Source: Faecalibacterium sp. CAG:74 (GTDB lineage: Bacteria; Bacillota; Clostridia; Christensenellales; Aristaeellaceae). From it: a DNA stretch of 35,468 nucleotides. The translations under genes were made by a program, and so were the position numbers. The stretch is from contig FR899802.1 of NCBI GenBank assembly GCA_000437595.1, positions 1-35,468 on the forward strand, written 5' to 3'. Shown piece by piece: positions 32,913 through 35,468 of this stretch. The notes beneath the pieces were generated by a model, which worked only from the letters and a program-made list of their open reading frames with translations, had not been told where the DNA came from and did no database searches. Positions within the stretch are counted from its first letter, which is position 1, and each line of letters opens with the position of its first letter.

Positions 32913-33350
32913 GTGAATATCACGATTCGCAAAATGCAGCCCGGTGACGCGGACGCGCTGTACAGGCTGCTGTCTGACCCGGAAGTCATGCGGCATCTGG
33001 AGCCGCCGTTCGACCGGGAGAAAGCAGAAACGTTTCTGCATCACGCTGGGCTGACGGAACCGCCGCTTGTGTATGCCGCCGAAGCCAGCGGGGATTTCAT
33101 CGGCTATGTGATTTATCACGCGTACGATGCGGACAGCGTGGAAATCGGCTGGGTGCTGCTCCCGGAATATTGGGGGCGCGGCTATGCGTCGGCGCTGACC
33201 GATCGGCTGATTGACCAGGCGCTGCAGGAGCGGAAAAGCGTCGTGATTGAGTGCGCTCCGGCGCAGGAGGCTACAAAGCGGATTGCCAGCAAAAAAGGCT
33301 TCCGCGACTGCGGAATCTGCGACGGATTGGCGCTCTACCGGCTGCCATAA
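32913..33350 (+). CDS. GNAT-family N-acetyltransferase
   Basis: 145 aa from GTG 32913, with GGAGGG 5 bases upstream. The fold is typical: MNITIRKMQPGDADALYRLLSDPEVM at the start, a central strand with VEIGWVLLPEYWGRGYASALTDRLIDQAL (acetyl-CoA pyrophosphate loop, GRGYA), and GFRDCG near the end. It resembles RimJ/RimL-like enzymes that acetylate small molecules or protein N-termini; the acceptor cannot be told. It lies 50 bases after rhaD and shares the terminator at 33360, so it may be cotranscribed with rhaD, though no link to rhamnose is apparent. Confidence 0.9.
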   Translation: MNITIRKMQPGDADALYRLLSDPEVMRHLEPPFDREKAETFLHHAGLTEPPLVYAAEASGDFIGYVIYHAYDADSVEIGWVLLPEYWGRGYASALTDRLIDQALQERKSVVIECAPAQEATKRIASKKGFRDCGICDGLALYRLP

Positions 33351-33359
33351 GAGGATACG

Positions 33360-33400
33360 CGAAAAGGCTCTGCCACCCCAGCAGAGTCTTTTCGTTTTTT
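33360..33400 (+). terminator. Terminator after the GNAT gene
   Basis: CGAAAAGGCTCTGC (33360-33373) / GCAGAGTCTTTTCG (33381-33394), 14 pairs with one G-T, then TTTTTT. It ends 4 bases before the stop codon of the convergent cupin gene and may serve both. Confidence 0.88.
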
Positions 33401-33404
33401 GCGG

Positions 33405-33758
33405 TTAGTACACAATCGCGTCGTTCGCCGTAAATCCGCCGAGCGAATTTTCCTTCACCTGAATGCACACATAGGTGATGCTGCTGTCCGCCGCGGCGGA
33501 GAACTGGCGCTTCGCTGCCGGAGCGACCTTCAGCCAATCACCCGCCGTCAGCGCGATTTCCTCGCCGTCGATAACCGCCTTGCCCTTGCCTGCAAGAATG
33601 CCGTAAATCTCCTCGTTCTGCTGATGGGCATGGACGAACGGAACGCCTGCGCCCGCCGGAAGTTGGTTGATGCTGACCTCTGCGCCGGTCAGACCGAGAA
33701 TATCATGGAGTTCGGTGCGCGGGGTGCTGCCAACGTTCGTCTTCGTGTAGTTTGCCAT
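33405..33758 (-). CDS. Small single-domain cupin protein
   Basis: 117 aa. ATG 33758 (MANYTKTNVGS) is chosen: GGGAGG lies 10 bases upstream, and the longer open frame begins in AT-rich non-coding sequence. Cupin motif 1 is PFVHAHQQNEEIYGILAGKGKAVIDG with two His and a Glu as probable metal ligands; motif 2 is weaker (APAAKRQF, no clear His). Such proteins range from sugar isomerases to sensors and dioxygenases, so no function can be given. It appears to be a single-gene unit between convergent rhaD-GNAT and the EF-G-like gene. Confidence 0.88.
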   Translation of the reverse strand: MANYTKTNVGSTPRTELHDILGLTGAEVSINQLPAGAGVPFVHAHQQNEEIYGILAGKGKAVIDGEEIALTAGDWLKVAPAAKRQFSAAADSSITYVCIQVKENSLGGFTANDAIVY

Positions 33759-33942
33759 AGGATTGAAGCCTCCCAAATGATGTTCACGCAAGAGGTTTTG
33801 CTGATTCCCTTGCGTGATTCTATTGTAGTTGAATCGTGTTAGAAAAACAAGTAGGCACTTTTTTGTAACTATGCGGGAAGTTTCAATTATCAATTAGGAA
33901 TGAGCAATTAGCAATTGGAAAAGGCAGCAAATCATAGTTCAT

Positions 33943-33975
33943 TAAAAAGAGACCCTGCGCACAGCAGAGCCTCTT
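33943..33975 (-). terminator. Terminator after the EF-G-like gene
   Basis: On the minus strand AAGAGGCTCTGC pairs imperfectly with GCAGGGTCTCTT (two G-T or mismatched positions), followed by TTTTT. It begins 14 bases after the stop. An AT-rich stretch with repeated CAATTA words lies next to it near 33888-33917. Confidence 0.7.
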
Positions 33976-33988
33976 GGGGGGGATTGGC

Positions 33989-35468
33989 TTATTCGTCGTC
34001 GTCCACAACCTTGTCGGCGCTGGCGATAACCTTCTTCGCGACGTCGGCGGGTACTTCCTCGTAACGCTCGAACGTCATCGTGAAGCGGCCCCATGCCTGC
34101 GTCATCGAGCGCAGGTCGGTCGCGTACTTGAACATCTCGCTCAGCGGCGCTTCGGCGATAATCTTTTGCCCGCCTTCGCACTGCTCCATGCCGATGATGC
34201 GGCCGCGGCGCTTGTTCATGTCGCCCATCACGTCGCCCATGTAGTCGTCCGGCACAATCACTTCGACGTGCATAATCGGCTCCAGCAGGACGGGGTTCGC
34301 GTCAGCGCAGCCCTTCTTGTAGGCGATGCGCGCGGCGGTCTTGAACGCCATTTCGGAGGAGTCCACCGGGTGATAGCTGCCATCGTAGAGCTTCGCCTTC
34401 ACGCTGACCATCGGATAGCCCGCCAGCACGCCGTGCACCATGCACTCGCGCAGCCCCTTCTCAACGGAGGGGATGAAGTTGCGCGGCACAACGCCGCCCA
34501 CGACCGCGTCCTCGAACACGATGTCGGTCGAGCCGTCCGTCACCGGGCTGAACTCAATCCACACGTCGCCGAACTGCCCGTGACCGCCGGTCTGCTTCTT
34601 GTGGCGGCCCTGCACCTTCACGGCCTTGCGAATCGTCTCGCGGTACGGAATCTTCGGGTCTTTCAGCACGCAGTTCGCGCCGAATTTGCTCGCCAGCTTG
34701 CTGCGGATAACATCAAGGTGCATTTCACCCTGACCGGAGAGCAGCGTCTCCATCGTTTCGGGGTCTTTGCTCAGCGTGACGGACGGATCTTCCTCCATCA
34801 GGCGCTGGAGGCCGGAGAACACCTTGTCTTCCTCGCCCTGCTTGGCAGCGTAGACAGCCTTCGAAATGCAGGGCTTCGGGTACTCAATCGGCGGATAAAC
34901 AACGGGGTTCGCAGGGTCGCAGAGCGTGTCGCCCGTGGACGTGTACTGCAATTTCGCCATAGCGCCGATATCGCCCGCGTGCAGCGATTCCTTAACAACC
35001 TGCTTCTTGCCGCGCAGGATGTAGATGCCGCCGCACTTTTCGGTCTTGTCCTTGCCGGGGTTGTAGAGCGTCGTCTGCCCGCTGAGCATACCGGAGAAGA
35101 TGCGGAACAGGGACAGCTTGCCGACGAACGGGTCAGCGATCGTCTTGTAGACGAACGCGGAGAAGGGCTGGTCATCCTTGCAGATGCGGGTGATGTCCTC
35201 GCCCGTGCGCGGATCTTTGCCCGCCCAGTACAGACCGTTGTGCGCCGGGGACGGGAAATACTTCGCCATCAGGTCGAGCATACGCGCGATGCCCACGCCC
35301 GTTGCGGCAGACACGGCGACGACCGGCACAATCGAGCCGTCCTTCATGCCCTTGCGGAAGCCCGCCTTGATTTCCTCAAACGTCAATTCGCCCGTCTCGA
35401 AGTACTTTTCCATCAGCTCTTCGTCCGCCGCTGCCGCCTGCTCAATCAGGTAGGAGTAGCATTCCATC
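33989..35468 (-). CDS. EF-G-like translation GTPase, domains II to V (5' end outside window)
   Basis: The frame is open to the window edge; 492 residues are visible and roughly 200 (most of the G domain) lie to the right. It starts within the end of the G domain (IEQAAAADEELMEKYFETGELTFEEIKAGFRKG, VVAVSAATGVGI). Domain II follows (DPFVGKLSLFRIFSGMLSGQTTLYN), then III-V with GQGEMHLDVI, RHKKQTGGHGQFGDVWIEFSP, and DVMGDMNKRRGRIIG near the C-terminus. The tip loop of domain IV reads YHPVDSSEMAFKTAARIAYKKG. It is the diverged EF-G-like paralogue common in Clostridia, whose role in translation or ribosome recycling is not settled; it is less likely the main fusA. Ends with AsxAsp-rich VVDDDE. Confidence 0.93.
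   Translation of the reverse strand, partial: MECYSYLIEQAAAADEELMEKYFETGELTFEEIKAGFRKGMKDGSIVPVVAVSAATGVGIARMLDLMAKYFPSPAHNGLYWAGKDPRTGEDITRICKDDQPFSAFVYKTIADPFVGKLSLFRIFSGMLSGQTTLYNPGKDKTEKCGGIYILRGKKQVVKESLHAGDIGAMAKLQYTSTGDTLCDPANPVVYPPIEYPKPCISKAVYAAKQGEEDKVFSGLQRLMEEDPSVTLSKDPETMETLLSGQGEMHLDVIRSKLASKFGANCVLKDPKIPYRETIRKAVKVQGRHKKQTGGHGQFGDVWIEFSPVTDGSTDIVFEDAVVGGVVPRNFIPSVEKGLRECMVHGVLAGYPMVSVKAKLYDGSYHPVDSSEMAFKTAARIAYKKGCADANPVLLEPIMHVEVIVPDDYMGDVMGDMNKRRGRIIGMEQCEGGQKIIAEAPLSEMFKYATDLRSMTQAWGRFTMTFERYEEVPADVAKKVIASADKVVDDDE

Noticed and set aside
33885..33920. AT-rich CAATTA-type repeats as an origin or attachment site
   Set aside because: Only a few loose copies, with no integrase, tRNA or DnaA-box cluster nearby.

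Overview
This window looks like a piece of a GC-rich (high-50s % by eye) anaerobic Firmicute of the class Clostridia, probably an uncultured gut or rumen plant-polysaccharide degrader. The reasons are AGGAGG ribosome binding sites, LplB/YtcP-type sugar ABC transporters, AraC and GntR one-component regulators, and a complete set of L-rhamnose catabolic enzymes. The lineage is inferred from gene style only. No rRNA, tRNA, CRISPR array, phage gene or transposase gene was recognised.

Left part (1-14086, all + strand): two ABC permeases and a sugar-binding protein end at a good terminator. A strong extended -10 promoter then starts a seven-gene unit: a second, paralogous binding lipoprotein, a membrane-spanning AraC regulator coupled to it by an ATGA overlap, a GldA/GldF/GldG/DUF4340-type ABC module, and a cytoplasmic GH43-GH28 fusion glycosidase. 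With the rhamnose genes further right, the theme is pectin or rhamnogalacturonan oligosaccharide use.

Middle part (14450-24579, all - strand, with a divergent GntR regulator at 24930): an ADP-ribosylglycohydrolase-family protein, two permeases, a binding protein interrupted by one in-frame TAG, a HAD phosphatase, a TIM-barrel epimerase, a SIS isomerase/deglycase, a YjbQ protein and a nucleoside hydrolase. This reads as uptake and breakdown of an N- or O-glycosyl compound of unknown identity. MgtC/SapB lies downstream.

Right part (26041-35468): a 5-formyl-THF cyclo-ligase-like gene, an AraC regulator divergent from rhaB, then rhaB, rhaA and rhaD, a GNAT acetyltransferase, a cupin, and an EF-G-like GTPase running off the right edge. 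A truncated 5' copy of an EF-G-like gene, with its own promoter and RBS, sits backwards between rhaA and rhaD and ends exactly at an intergenic repeat.

The most unusual signal is a family of intergenic hairpin repeats (about ten copies in 35 kb). Their arms differ between copies, but always with compensatory changes, so base pairing is conserved while sequence is not. Several copies are arranged as inverted pairs around a TTAGTTAGTG hairpin, like a non-autonomous mobile element. In both sugar ABC operons a copy lies between the permeases and the binding-protein gene. None of the 29 genes whose stop lies in the window ends in TAG, while one conserved gene contains an internal TAG.
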